From the NCBI RefSeq assembly GCF_004570345.1, contig NZ_SPQM01000009.1, positions 13,572 through 77,571 on the forward strand: DNA of 64,000 bases, in the 5' to 3' direction. This DNA is from Blastococcus sp. CT_GayMR20. Lineage in GTDB: Bacteria; Actinomycetota; Actinomycetes; Mycobacteriales; Geodermatophilaceae. Position numbers and translations under genes: made by a program. The notes under the pieces were generated by a model. That model was given only the letters and a program-made list of their open reading frames with translations, did not search any database and had not been told where the DNA came from. Position 1 is the stretch's first letter; every line of letters starts with the position of its first letter. Positions 8,290 to 16,400 of this stretch are shown in pieces.

Positions 8290-8476
8290 CGCGCCACTTC
8301 GCGAACCGCCGCCCGACGGCGGCGGTCAAGGGTGCCGGAGGCACCGCGTAGCGGCGCGGAGCGCCCTTGACGGCCGCCTGCCCCGTGTCGGGGACGGCAC
8401 AGGCGCCGGAGGCGCCCTTGGTAACCCCGCGAATAACTCCCCCGCCTTGGTAACTGTGGTTGCGCTATCCTCGCGT
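8290..8476. other. Highly structured gene-free region in the element
   Basis: No convincing gene lies here, although frames stay open because of GC content. The stretch holds several hairpins: GGTGCC-GGA-GGCACC (8331-8345), GGCGCC-GGA-GGCGCC (8402-8416), CCCCG-TGT-CGGGG (8381-8393), and a longer-range pair GTCAAGGG (8325-8332) with CCCTTGAC (8364-8371). The decamer CCTTGGTAAC occurs twice, at 8417 and 8446, 29 bp apart, just upstream of the small HTH gene; it is a candidate operator. A structured RNA, an origin-like sequence or a regulatory region are all possible. Confidence 0.45.
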
Positions 8477-8878
8477 ATGCCCCAGTCAGCGCGGCGAAAG
8501 CCGAGGCAACCGCAGAGGCGCCCGACGCCACCGGCGGCGCGCGAAGCGCGCCCGTCGTTTCCCGCCCAGCTTCCCCCTGCTGAAGAGGCTTCCGACGCAG
8601 ACGCCTCAGACGAGAATGCGCTGGTAGAAGCCCAGGACGACGACGCGGACGACGCCCCGGCATCGACTCGGCGCGGCTCCGTCCGGACCGCTACCTGGCG
8701 GCGCGGTCGGGTGCCCTACCTGTTGCAGGACGTGGTCGCGGCCCGCGTCGTCGTCATGCGCGCAGAGCGCGAGTTGACGAAGAGCGTCGGGCGGGCGAGA
8801 GCCCACGGAGCCACCTGGGAAGAGGTCGGCCTGGCCCTTGGCATGACTCGGCAGGGTGCGGCGAAGCGCTTCGCCTAG
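8477..8878 (+). CDS. Small HTH (sigma-region-4-like) DNA-binding protein
   Basis: A 133-aa protein with a disordered, Pro/Arg/Glu/Asp-rich N-terminal half (residues 1-65). A C-terminal helix-turn-helix follows (SVGRARAHGATWEEVGLALG, then MTRQGAAKRF) of the type seen in sigma-factor region 4 and small actinobacterial regulators. The start at 8477 was chosen over the much longer upstream frame because TATCCT ends 5 nt before this ATG (leaderless), and because the region upstream is structured and non-coding in character. As the only evident DNA-binding regulator in the element, it may control the integrase or cargo, or bind the repeated CCTTGGTAAC decamers upstream. Copy at 41552-41953. Confidence 0.65.
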   Translation: MPQSARRKPRQPQRRPTPPAAREARPSFPAQLPPAEEASDADASDENALVEAQDDDADDAPASTRRGSVRTATWRRGRVPYLLQDVVAARVVVMRAERELTKSVGRARAHGATWEEVGLALGMTRQGAAKRFA

Positions 8879-9117
8879 TCGCGCTAGCCTGCGGAGGACG
8901 CGGAAGAGCTGCCGGGCCACCCACTCGGGCCCGCTGGCGGACTGGACCCCAATCCCCGTGTCCATCGACAAAGTCAGTCGAGTGGGCGGCACCCTGCTGA
9001 TGCCGGAGCAGGAAACGAGCCGAGGGCGTAGGCGCCGGGGTCGATCCCTTACTGGATCGATGCCCCGGAGCGCGTCGTGCACCGCAACTGTTCCTCCACG
9101 TCCCCGAACGGGCCGAC

Positions 9118-9354
9118 GTGGCCAAGCTGACCCCGGCCCAGGTGGCCGAGTGGCTGGCCGAGTCCTGCGCCGCGCAGGGTGTGCCGGTCCGCGTGACCGA
9201 TCCGCAGGTGCTCGGGCAGGTGGCGGCGCTGTTGCCGCCGCCGGTGGGCAGACCCCGAACCGCGCGAAGCGCGGGAAGGGGCGGCCCCGGTCGGCGTCAC
9301 AGCCGCCAGACCGCCCGCACTCGGGACGGGTCCAGCGATCGCGCTCCTAGCTGA
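9118..9354 (+). CDS. Small hypothetical protein of the element
   Basis: A 78-aa frame from a GTG start. The first 40 residues (VAKLTPAQVAEWLAESCAAQ, then GVPVRVTDPQVLGQVAALL) look like a genuine compact helical domain with a protein-like hydrophobic pattern. The rest is low-complexity Arg/Gly/Pro and overlaps the 3' end of the convergent recombinase gene by 58 bp, so the true C-terminus is doubtful. A small protein beside a serine integrase could be a recombination directionality factor, but there is no direct evidence for this. The stretch 8879-9117 upstream shows only an inverted repeat (CGATCC at 9042-9047 with GGATCG at 9054-9059) and no recognisable gene. Copy at 41076-41312. Confidence 0.4.
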   Translation: MAKLTPAQVAEWLAESCAAQGVPVRVTDPQVLGQVAALLPPPVGRPRTARSAGRGGPGRRHSRQTARTRDGSSDRAPS

Positions 9355-10694
9355 CCGGCCTCTATCACCGCGTGGTCGAGCACCGCTCCGACGATCGCTG
9401 CCTGCCGGGACAGGCTCAGGGACTCCCACTGGTCGCGGAGCTGCCCGCCGTTGCCCGGCAGGCCGGTCAGGGCGTCGGTCTGCGTCAGGGCCGATAGACG
9501 ACGCTGCCGGTCATGAATGCGCCGCTCGATCGGCTCGCGGGCCGCGCGCCACTCGCGCGCGCTGATCTCCTGCTTGCCGAACATCACCGCCAGCTCGTCG
9601 AGCTGCTCCTGGTCGCCGGCCAGGCCGTCGCTGAGCTCGGCGGCGGCGGAGTCGCTGCGCCGGCCGGCCAGCGTGTCGGCCAGCTCCGGGCCGTCCAAGC
9701 GTTGCATGACGGCCTCCACCAGCATGGCCTCGAGGGGCTCAGCGACGACGGTGAGGCGCCCGCAGCCGCCGTGGTCGGGTCCGGGGAGGCACACGTAGCG
9801 GCGGGACGTCTCGCGCCGGGAGGCGTAGAGCTTGCCGCCGCACTTTCCGCACCGCAGCAGCCCCGACAGGACATAGCGGCGAGGGGTCCGCCGTCCGCTG
9901 GCCACCCGCTCGGCCATGCGGGCCAGCACTCGGTCCCGATCGGCCGGATCGATGATCGGCGCCCACTGCGCCGGGCCGACGACCTCGCCGCGGTACTCGC
10001 GCAGCCCGGCGATCCGGCCAGAGCGCAGCAGCCCGCGCAGCGTGGGTGACCGCCACTCGCCGCCGGTCACCGTGGACACACTCTGATCTGTCAGCCAGGT
10101 GCACAGCGACCGCAGGCTCTCCCCGGCCAGATAGCGGGCGACCAGCTGTCGGATGACCTCGGCTTCCTCCGGGCGGACGGTGATCCGGTCGGCCTCGTAT
10201 CCGAACGGCCGGACGCTGCCGCCATGCGGCACCCCTTGGGCGGCGGTCTGCTCCCACTTGCGCCGCATGCGGCGGCTCTTGGCCGCTGACTCATTCGCTG
10301 CCACTGCCGCCATGATCCTTCCGATCAGCAGCCCGTCCCCGGTGCCGAGGTCCATGTCCCCGGACACGAACCGGACCTGCCGCACTCCGGCGGCGTCCAC
10401 GGTGGTGACGAACTGCTCCAACTCCACCGGTCGGCGGGTCAGCCGGTCAACGTGGTAGCAGATCACCGCGTCCCGCAGGCCGTCCGCTACGTCCGTCAGC
10501 AGCTGCTGGTAGGCCGGGCGGCGCTTGCCGGAGTAGGCCGACAGGTCGTTGTCCACGTACTCCTGGGCGATGGTCCAGCCCAGCTGTGCGGCCAGGCGGC
10601 GGCAGTCCTCCAGCTGGCGCGTAACGCCCAGGGCCTTGCCCTCTGTGTCGCTACTGATCCGCGCGTAGACCGCCGCTGCTCTGACCCCTGACAT
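9297..10694 (-). CDS. Large serine recombinase / site-specific integrase
   Basis: A 465-aa large serine recombinase. The N-terminal resolvase domain starts with Y10-A-R-I-S14 (S14 the likely nucleophile) and contains the usual active-site Arg stretches (YHVDRLTRRPVELEQF). The recombinase domain covers about residues 150-260 (PFGYEADRITVRPEEAEVIR). A zinc-ribbon follows (LRCGKCGGKLYASRR, then two more Cys in YVCLPGPDHGGCG), with a C-terminal helical, coiled-coil-like segment. It would integrate and, with a directionality factor, excise the element. It starts 21 nt from the right att core; TAATCT ends 6 nt before its ATG, suggesting a leaderless transcript. Length and domain order match actinobacterial phage-type integrases. 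Copy at 39736-41133. Confidence 0.95.
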   Translation of the reverse strand: MSGVRAAAVYARISSDTEGKALGVTRQLEDCRRLAAQLGWTIAQEYVDNDLSAYSGKRRPAYQQLLTDVADGLRDAVICYHVDRLTRRPVELEQFVTTVDAAGVRQVRFVSGDMDLGTGDGLLIGRIMAAVAANESAAKSRRMRRKWEQTAAQGVPHGGSVRPFGYEADRITVRPEEAEVIRQLVARYLAGESLRSLCTWLTDQSVSTVTGGEWRSPTLRGLLRSGRIAGLREYRGEVVGPAQWAPIIDPADRDRVLARMAERVASGRRTPRRYVLSGLLRCGKCGGKLYASRRETSRRYVCLPGPDHGGCGRLTVVAEPLEAMLVEAVMQRLDGPELADTLAGRRSDSAAAELSDGLAGDQEQLDELAVMFGKQEISAREWRAAREPIERRIHDRQRRLSALTQTDALTGLPGNGGQLRDQWESLSLSRQAAIVGAVLDHAVIEAGQLGARSLDPSRVRAVWRL

Positions 10695-10714
10695 GGGGGC
10701 AGATTAGCGAAGCG

Positions 10715-10718
10715 TCGC
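10715..10718. other. Right attachment-site core (attR)
   Basis: The TCGC core has element sequence on its left (TTAGCGAAGCG) and the resumed host HNH reading frame on its right (AAACTCCGCG). It pairs with the core at 6066-6069, so the ancestral attB reads GACAACT-TCGC-AAACTCC inside the HNH codons. Confidence 0.8.
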
Positions 10719-10857
10719 AAACTCCGCGCTGCTCTGCGAACGCCATCACACCAAGGTCCACCACGGATTCCGGGTCGAACGACCACCCGACGGCCGATGG
10801 CGCACCTACCGCCCCGACGACACCGAGATCCTTCTTCCTTCACCGGTGCTCGTGTAG
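10719..10857 (+). pseudogene. DUF222/HNH endonuclease gene, 3' part
   Basis: Resumes the frame broken at 6069. The first base completes an Ala codon, followed by NSALLCERHHTKVHHGF and a further 28 residues to the TAG at 10855-10857. It supplies the second half of the HNH site (the LLCERHH segment). It has no start or promoter of its own and cannot be expressed as an enzyme. Copy at 39573-39711. Confidence 0.9.
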
Positions 10858-10880
10858 CCCCCGCCCGTCATGGGAACGCG

Positions 10881-10918
10881 CTGAGGGCTGCCTCTCCGAC
10901 GTGAGAGGCAGCCCTCAG
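10881..10918. terminator. Strong bidirectional hairpin terminator
   Basis: A perfect 16-bp stem (10881-10896 with 10903-10918) and a 6-nt loop (CGACGT) lie between the convergent HNH 3' stub and the DHA2 efflux gene. No poly-T follows on either side. Copy at 39512-39549. Confidence 0.8.
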
Positions 10919-10931
10919 GGAGCGGTGGTGC

Positions 10932-12698
10932 TCAGCGGCGCGGGTCCTCCGCCGTCCCCGCGGGTGGCGCGGTCGACGTCGGCGCCGAGGCTCCCACCGA
11001 CTGCGTCGGCTGGTCGGCCGGGACGTCCGGGGTCACCGCGGTGCCGGGCTGCGCCCCGTCCTCCTGAAGTGCCTGGATGCCCGACTTGTCGCTGAGCGGG
11101 AGCTGCGGCAGGAAGATCAGCACGAAGAAGCCGATCGCCACCACGGCCGCCGCGACGAGGAACACCAGGTCGATCGATGCGGTGAAGCCCTCGCGGAACG
11201 GCTCGACGAGCAGCGGGAAGTTCGCGATGCCCGTCGTGTCCGCGAGGACCTCGTCCACCCCCTGCGCCTGCAGCTGTGCGGCCTGAGCGGCGGCCTCCGG
11301 GTCGGCCGCGGCCGTCTCGGCGATGCGGCTGCCGATGTCGGTGGGCAGCCGGGTGAACAGGATCGACAGGAACGCCGCGACGCCGATCGTGCCGCCCATC
11401 TGGCGGAAGAACGTGACCGACGACGTGGCGACCCCCATCTCCCGGGGGGAGACGGCGTTCTGGACGGCGAGGATCACCGGCTGGAAGTTGAAGCCGAGGC
11501 CCACGCCCATGAGGACCATGAACGGCACGAGGGTCCACACCGACGTGTCGGCCTCGAGGACCAGTGACATCGAGACCAGCGCGACGACGATGAACACGAT
11601 CCCGACCAGCGGGAACACCTTGTACTTGCCCGTCCTGCTGATCGCGATGCCCGAGCTCATCGCGCCGGTCATGATGCCGGCGACCAGCGGGATCATCTGC
11701 AGCCCGGCGACCGTCGGGCTCGAGCCGTGCACGATCTGCAGGTACTGCGGGAGCAGCAGGATGCCGCCGAACATGCCGGCACCGAGCACGATGCTGCCGA
11801 CACTGCCCACGGCGAAGCTGCGGTTCGTGAACAGCCGCAGCGGGAGCAGGGCGTCGTCCTGGTAGGCCCGCTCGGCGAGCACGAACAGAAGGAAGCCGAC
11901 GGCGCCGATGGCGTAGCAGAGCAGTGCCCGGCCGGAGTCCCAGCCCCACGTGCGTCCCTGCTCGGCGATGATCAGCAGCGGCACCAGGCAGGTGACCAGC
12001 GCGAGCGCGCCGGGCCAGTCGATGCGGTGGTCGCGGCGCTGGTGTGGCAGGTGCAGGACCCGCCACACCACGGCGAACGCGAGCAGGCCCAGAGGCACGT
12101 TGACGTAGAAGATCCAGCGCCAGCCGGTGATGCCCAGCAGCGAGTCCTGGCCGGCCAGGAAGCCGCCGATGACCGGTCCCAGCACGCTCGAGGTGCCGAA
12201 CACCGCCATGAAGAAGCCCTGGTACCGGGAGCGCTCCCGCGGCGGCACGATGTCGCCGATGATCGCCAGGGCCAGCGACATCAGGCCACCGGCGCCGATG
12301 CCCTGGACGGCCCGGTAGACGGCCAGCTGGTACATCGAGTCGGCCAGCCCGCAGAGCATCGAGCCGACGACGAAGACCCCGATGGCGAAGAGGTAGAACG
12401 GCCGCCGTCCGTAGAGGTCCGACAGCTTGCCGTAGAGCGGCGTGGCGATCGTCGAGGTGATCAGGAAGGACGTCGTCGCCCAGGCCTGGAGGTCGTAACC
12501 GTTCAGGTCGTCGGCGATCGTCCGGATGGCCGTCGAGACGACGGTCTGGTCCAGCGCGGCGAGGAACATGCCGAGCAGCAGGCCGCCCAGGATGGTGAGG
12601 ATCTGCCGGTGGGTGAACGCACCGGTGGCGTCCGGGGCGGCGGCCGCCGCGCGGGCGTCCCGGCGGTCGGCCGCGTTGGTGCGGGTGGACTGGCTCAT
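10932..12698 (-). CDS. DHA2-family (EmrB/QacA-type) MFS multidrug efflux transporter
   Basis: A 588-aa, about 14-TM drug:proton antiporter. It has the DHA2 signature LAALDQTVVSTAIRTIADDL in TM1; the motif-A loop GKLSDLYGRRPF; the antiporter motif C-like stretch GTSSVLGPVIGGFLAG; and GWRWIFYVNVPLGLLAFAVV, a hallmark of the EmrB/QacA group. A 60-residue acidic/Pro-rich cytoplasmic tail is longer than in most members. The start is the ATG at 12696-12698, which overlaps the stop of the upstream MarR gene by 4 bp (ATGA), with GAGAGA as ribosome site; the pair is translationally coupled. It is likely derepressed when the MarR ligand is present. Terminated by the hairpin at 10881-10918. Copy at 37732-39498. 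Confidence 0.92.
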   Translation of the reverse strand: MSQSTRTNAADRRDARAAAAAPDATGAFTHRQILTILGGLLLGMFLAALDQTVVSTAIRTIADDLNGYDLQAWATTSFLITSTIATPLYGKLSDLYGRRPFYLFAIGVFVVGSMLCGLADSMYQLAVYRAVQGIGAGGLMSLALAIIGDIVPPRERSRYQGFFMAVFGTSSVLGPVIGGFLAGQDSLLGITGWRWIFYVNVPLGLLAFAVVWRVLHLPHQRRDHRIDWPGALALVTCLVPLLIIAEQGRTWGWDSGRALLCYAIGAVGFLLFVLAERAYQDDALLPLRLFTNRSFAVGSVGSIVLGAGMFGGILLLPQYLQIVHGSSPTVAGLQMIPLVAGIMTGAMSSGIAISRTGKYKVFPLVGIVFIVVALVSMSLVLEADTSVWTLVPFMVLMGVGLGFNFQPVILAVQNAVSPREMGVATSSVTFFRQMGGTIGVAAFLSILFTRLPTDIGSRIAETAAADPEAAAQAAQLQAQGVDEVLADTTGIANFPLLVEPFREGFTASIDLVFLVAAAVVAIGFFVLIFLPQLPLSDKSGIQALQEDGAQPGTAVTPDVPADQPTQSVGASAPTSTAPPAGTAEDPRR

Positions 12699-13225
12699 CG
12701 GATCTCTCTCGGGTCGAGGGAAGAGGTGCCGCCGGCCTCGGGGTTCCCGGGCAGGCTGGCGGTCAGGTCGTCGAGGAGGCGGCCGAACAGGCCGGTGAAC
12801 GCGGCGAGGTCGCCGTCGTCCCATGCGGACAGCACGTGCTCGAGGTGGTTCTCCCGCTCGCGGCGGAGCGCGTCGAGCGCGGCGTGACCCGCGTCGGTGA
12901 CCACCAGGCGGCTGGCCCGGCCGTCGGATTCGTCGGCGACCCGCCGGACCAGGCCCTGCTCGACCAGTGCCGCGACGTGCCGGCTCACGGTGGAGGGGTC
13001 GGCGTGCACGAGCTCGGCGAGCGCTCCCTGACGCAGCGGACCCAGCCGGACGAGCGGGAAGAGCAGCACGTGGGCGGCCCGGTCGCGGTTGTCGGTCCGC
13101 GCCAGCTGGCTCTTGAGCGCGTGGATCAGTCGCATGAAGCGGGGCAGCTGCTCGCCCAGGGTGCGCACCAGGGCGACCCGGTCGACGGGGTCCGCGGCGG
13201 CTCGCGGTGCATCGGCGACGGACAT
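12695..13225 (-). CDS. MarR-family transcriptional repressor of the efflux gene
   Basis: A 176-aa winged-helix regulator. The recognition region reads GALAELVHADPSTVSRHVAA (helix-turn-helix), followed by LVEQGLVRRVADESDGRASR, the MarR wing with its conserved D-x-R, and LVVTDAGHAALDALRRE at the start of the dimerisation helices. It stands first in a two-gene operon with the DHA2 transporter, overlapping it by 4 bp. A perfect 14-bp palindrome abuts and overlaps the -10 box of its promoter, so it most likely represses itself and the pump. The start is the ATG at 13225 with GGAG 4 nt upstream. Copy at 37205-37735. Confidence 0.92.
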   Translation of the reverse strand: MSVADAPRAAADPVDRVALVRTLGEQLPRFMRLIHALKSQLARTDNRDRAAHVLLFPLVRLGPLRQGALAELVHADPSTVSRHVAALVEQGLVRRVADESDGRASRLVVTDAGHAALDALRRERENHLEHVLSAWDDGDLAAFTGLFGRLLDDLTASLPGNPEAGGTSSLDPREIR

Positions 13226-13254
13226 GCGGCTCCGGAGGACGAAGGAAGAATTGC

Positions 13255-13301
13255 ACCGTACAACCGGTTGTAGGACGCACGCAATCAGTTGCGCGGCGCA
13301 A
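13255..13301 (-). promoter_or_regulatory. marR-efflux promoter with palindromic operators
   Basis: On the minus strand there is a -35 TTGCGT (13279-13284), an 18-bp spacer and a -10 TACGGT (13255-13260). The perfect palindrome TACAACCGGTTGTA (13259-13272) lies between them and overlaps the -10, a classic MarR operator position. A second palindrome TTGCGC-G-GCGCAA (13289-13301) lies just upstream of the -35, flanked by two GCAATCA direct repeats, and may be a further site. Copy at 37129-37175. Confidence 0.75.
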
Positions 13302-13400
13302 TCAATGTGATCCGCCCGACCGACGCGACCGGCGCCGGATGGGATCCTGGAGCCGCCCGCCAGCTACCCGCCCCGCCCGGAGAGGAACCCGAGACCGCCC

Positions 13401-16400
13401 GTGAGCGCTTCGCACAGCGACCCCGTCGGGGATCTCCGGGCGCGGCTGCCGGAGCTGACCCTCGCGGACGAGCACCGGCTGCGCCGGCGCCTGGACGGCC
13501 TGCGGACGACGCGCGACCCGCACGCCCGCGAGCGGCAGCGCGAGCGGATCGCGGCCGACGTCGCCACCGCCGAGGCCCGCATCGCGCGCCGGCGGGCTGC
13601 CGTCCCGGTGATCAGCTATCCCGACGAGCTGCCGGTGAGCCGGCGCAGGGAGGACATCGCCGCGGCTCTGCGCGACGCCCAGGTGGTCGTCGTCGCCGGG
13701 GAGACCGGCTCGGGCAAGACGACCCAGCTGCCGAAGATCGCGCTGGAGCTGGGCCGCGGGGTGCGTGGCCGCATCGGGCACACCCAGCCGCGCCGCATCG
13801 CCGCTCGCAGCGTCGCGGAGCGGATCGCCGAGGAGCTGGACACCCCGCTCGGCGACGTCGTGGGCTTCAAGATGCGGTTCAGCGACAACGTCTCCGACGG
13901 CACGCTGGTGAAACTGATGACCGACGGCGTCCTGCTCGCCGAGATCGCCCACGACCGGCTGCTGCGCCAGTACGACACGATCATCCTCGACGAGGCGCAC
14001 GAGCGGAGCCTCAACATCGACTTCCTGCTGGGCTACCTCGCCCAGCTGCTGCCCCGCCGTCCCGACCTGAAGCTCGTCATCACCTCGGCCACGATCGACG
14101 TGGAGCGGGTGGCGGCCCACTTCGCGGGGGCGCCGGTCGTCGAGGTCAGCGGGCGGACCTATCCCGTCGAGGTGCGGTACCGGCCGGTGGTCGACCCGGA
14201 CGACGAGGACGCCGATCCCGACCGCGACCAGGTCAGCGCGATCGTCGACGCCGTCGACGAGCTGGTCGCCGAGGGGCCGGGGGACATCCTCGTGTTCCTG
14301 GCCGGCGAGCGGGAGATCCGCGACACCCAGGACGCACTCGGCGAACGCGCCCTGCCGTTCACCGAGATCGTCCCCCTGTACTCGCGACTGTCCGCCGCCA
14401 ACCAGCACAAGGTCTTCGCCCCCCATTCCGGACGGCGGGTCGTGCTGGCCACCAACGTCGCCGAGACCTCGCTGACCGTGCCGGGCATCCGCTACGTGAT
14501 CGACCCGGGGACGGCGCGCATCTCCCGGTACAGCCACCGGACGAAGGTGCAGCGGCTGCCCATCGAGGCGGTCAGCCAGGCGTCGGCCCGGCAGCGCTCC
14601 GGCCGGTGCGGGCGGCTGGGCCCCGGCATCGCCATCCGGCTCTACACCGAGGCCGACTTCGAGGCGCGGCCGGAGTTCACCGACCCGGAGATCCTGCGCA
14701 CCAACCTGGCCTCGGTCCTGCTGCAGATGGCGGCCCTCGACCTCGGGGACGTCGAGGACTTCCCGTTCGTCGACCCGCCGGACCGCCGGGCCGTCGCCGA
14801 CGGACTCGCCCTGCTCGAGGAGCTGCACGCCCTCGACGAGCACGGGAAGCTCACCGCGACCGGCCGGGCACTCGCCGCCCTCCCGCTGGACCCGCGCATG
14901 GCCCGCATGGTGGTCGAGGCGAACGAGCGTGGCGTTCTCGAGGAGGTCCTGGTCATCGCCGCGGGGCTGACCATCCAGGACCCGCGCGAACGGCCGAGCG
15001 AGCACCAGCAGGCAGCCGACCAGCTGCACGCGCGCTTCGCCGACGAGACCTCCGACTTCCTGGCGCTGCTGAACCTCTGGCGCTACCTCGGCGAGCAGCA
15101 GGACGCCCTGAGCGGCAACCAGTTCCGCCGCACGGTCAAGCGCGAGTTCCTGCACTACCTCCGGATCCGTGAGTGGCAGGACCTGCACGGCCAGCTGAGG
15201 GGCACCGCCCGGCGCCTCGGGATGACCCTCGGCGAACCGGCCGCCGAGCCGGACGAGAAGGGCATCCACGCGGCGTTGCTCGCCGGCCTTCTGTCGCACG
15301 TGGGGATGCAGGCGGAACCGGCCAAGGGCGACAAGAAGCCGAGCCGCGAGTACCTCGGGACGCGCAACACCCGGTTCGTCATCGCGCCCGGCACGCCGTT
15401 GGCCAAGAAGCCCCCCCGATGGGTGGTGGCCGCCGAGCTCGTCGAGACCAGCCGGCTGTTCGCCCGCACCGTGGCCCGCATCGATCCCGAGACGGTCGAG
15501 CGGCTCGCCGGGCACCTGGTCAAGCGGCAGTACTCCGAGCCCCGCTGGGACGCCAAACGGGGATCGGTCGTCGCGACCGAGCGGGTCACCCTCTACGGAC
15601 TGCCGCTCGTGGTGGGCCGCCGCGTGCAGTACGGGTCCATCGACCCCGTCATATCCCGGGAGCTGTTCATCCGGCACGCCCTCGTCGAGGGGGAGTGGAC
15701 GACGCACCACCGCTTCTGGGCCGACAACCAGCGCGCGATCGAGCAGGTGGCGGCGCTGGAGGAGCGGGCCCGCCGGCGGGACATCCGGGTCGACGAGGAG
15801 ACGTTGTTCGAGCTCTACGACGCGCGGCTCCCCGCCGACGTCGTGTCGACCCGGCACTTCGACCGCTGGTGGAAGACCGCGCGGCGCGACCGGCCCGACC
15901 TGCTCAGCTTCACCCCCGAGATGCTCACCAACGCGGCCGCGGCCGGTCAGGTGCGGGTCGAGGACTACCCCGACGAGGTGGAGCTCTCGCAGGGGCTGAC
16001 GCTGCCGCTCTCCTACGCGTTCGCCCCCGGGGCGGCCGAGGACGGCGTCACGGTCGACGTGCCGCTGGCCGTCCTCGACGGGGTCGCTCAGCGGACCTCG
16101 GGGGAGTCGCTGGCCTTCACCGTGCCGGGGCTGCGCGAGGAACTCGTGACCGCCCTGCTGCGCACCCTGCCCAAGCAGGTGCGCCGCGGGCTGGTCCCGA
16201 TCCCCGACCGGGTGCGCGAGGTCCTCCCGCACGTCGACCCCGGCGAGCCGCTGCTGCCGGCGCTCGAGCGCGAGCTGCGCCGCGCCACGGCGGTGACGAT
16301 CCCGCCGGACGCGTGGGCGCCGGACCAGGTGCCCGACTACCTGCGCGCGACGTTCCGGGTGCTCGACGACCAGCAGCGACCGCTGGCCGTGGGGAAGGAC

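Larger units (their letters stand above)
6066..10718. mobile_element. 4.65-kb serine-integrase integrative element with Abi-alpha and RelA/SpoT cargo
   Basis: The boundaries are defined by reconstruction of the interrupted HNH gene. The shared 4-nt core TCGC occurs at 6066-6069 (left) and 10715-10718 (right), and joining the flanks through one core copy restores the reading frame. Contents in order are an Abi-alpha protein, a RelA/SpoT-domain enzyme, a structured gene-free stretch, a small HTH protein, a small hypothetical protein, and a large serine recombinase on the opposite strand next to the right end. No conjugation, replication or capsid genes are present. It is therefore a minimal integrative element or phage-satellite-like island that probably depends on a helper for transfer. 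The left 2 kb has visibly lower GC and less biased codon use than the host. Second copy at 39712-44364. Confidence 0.92.

Noticed and set aside
8129..8476. N-terminal extension of the small HTH protein to 249 residues
   Set aside because: The added sequence is Pro/Gly/Arg low-complexity, overlaps the end of the RelA/SpoT gene and the terminator, and crosses the structured region; the leaderless start at 8477 is better supported.
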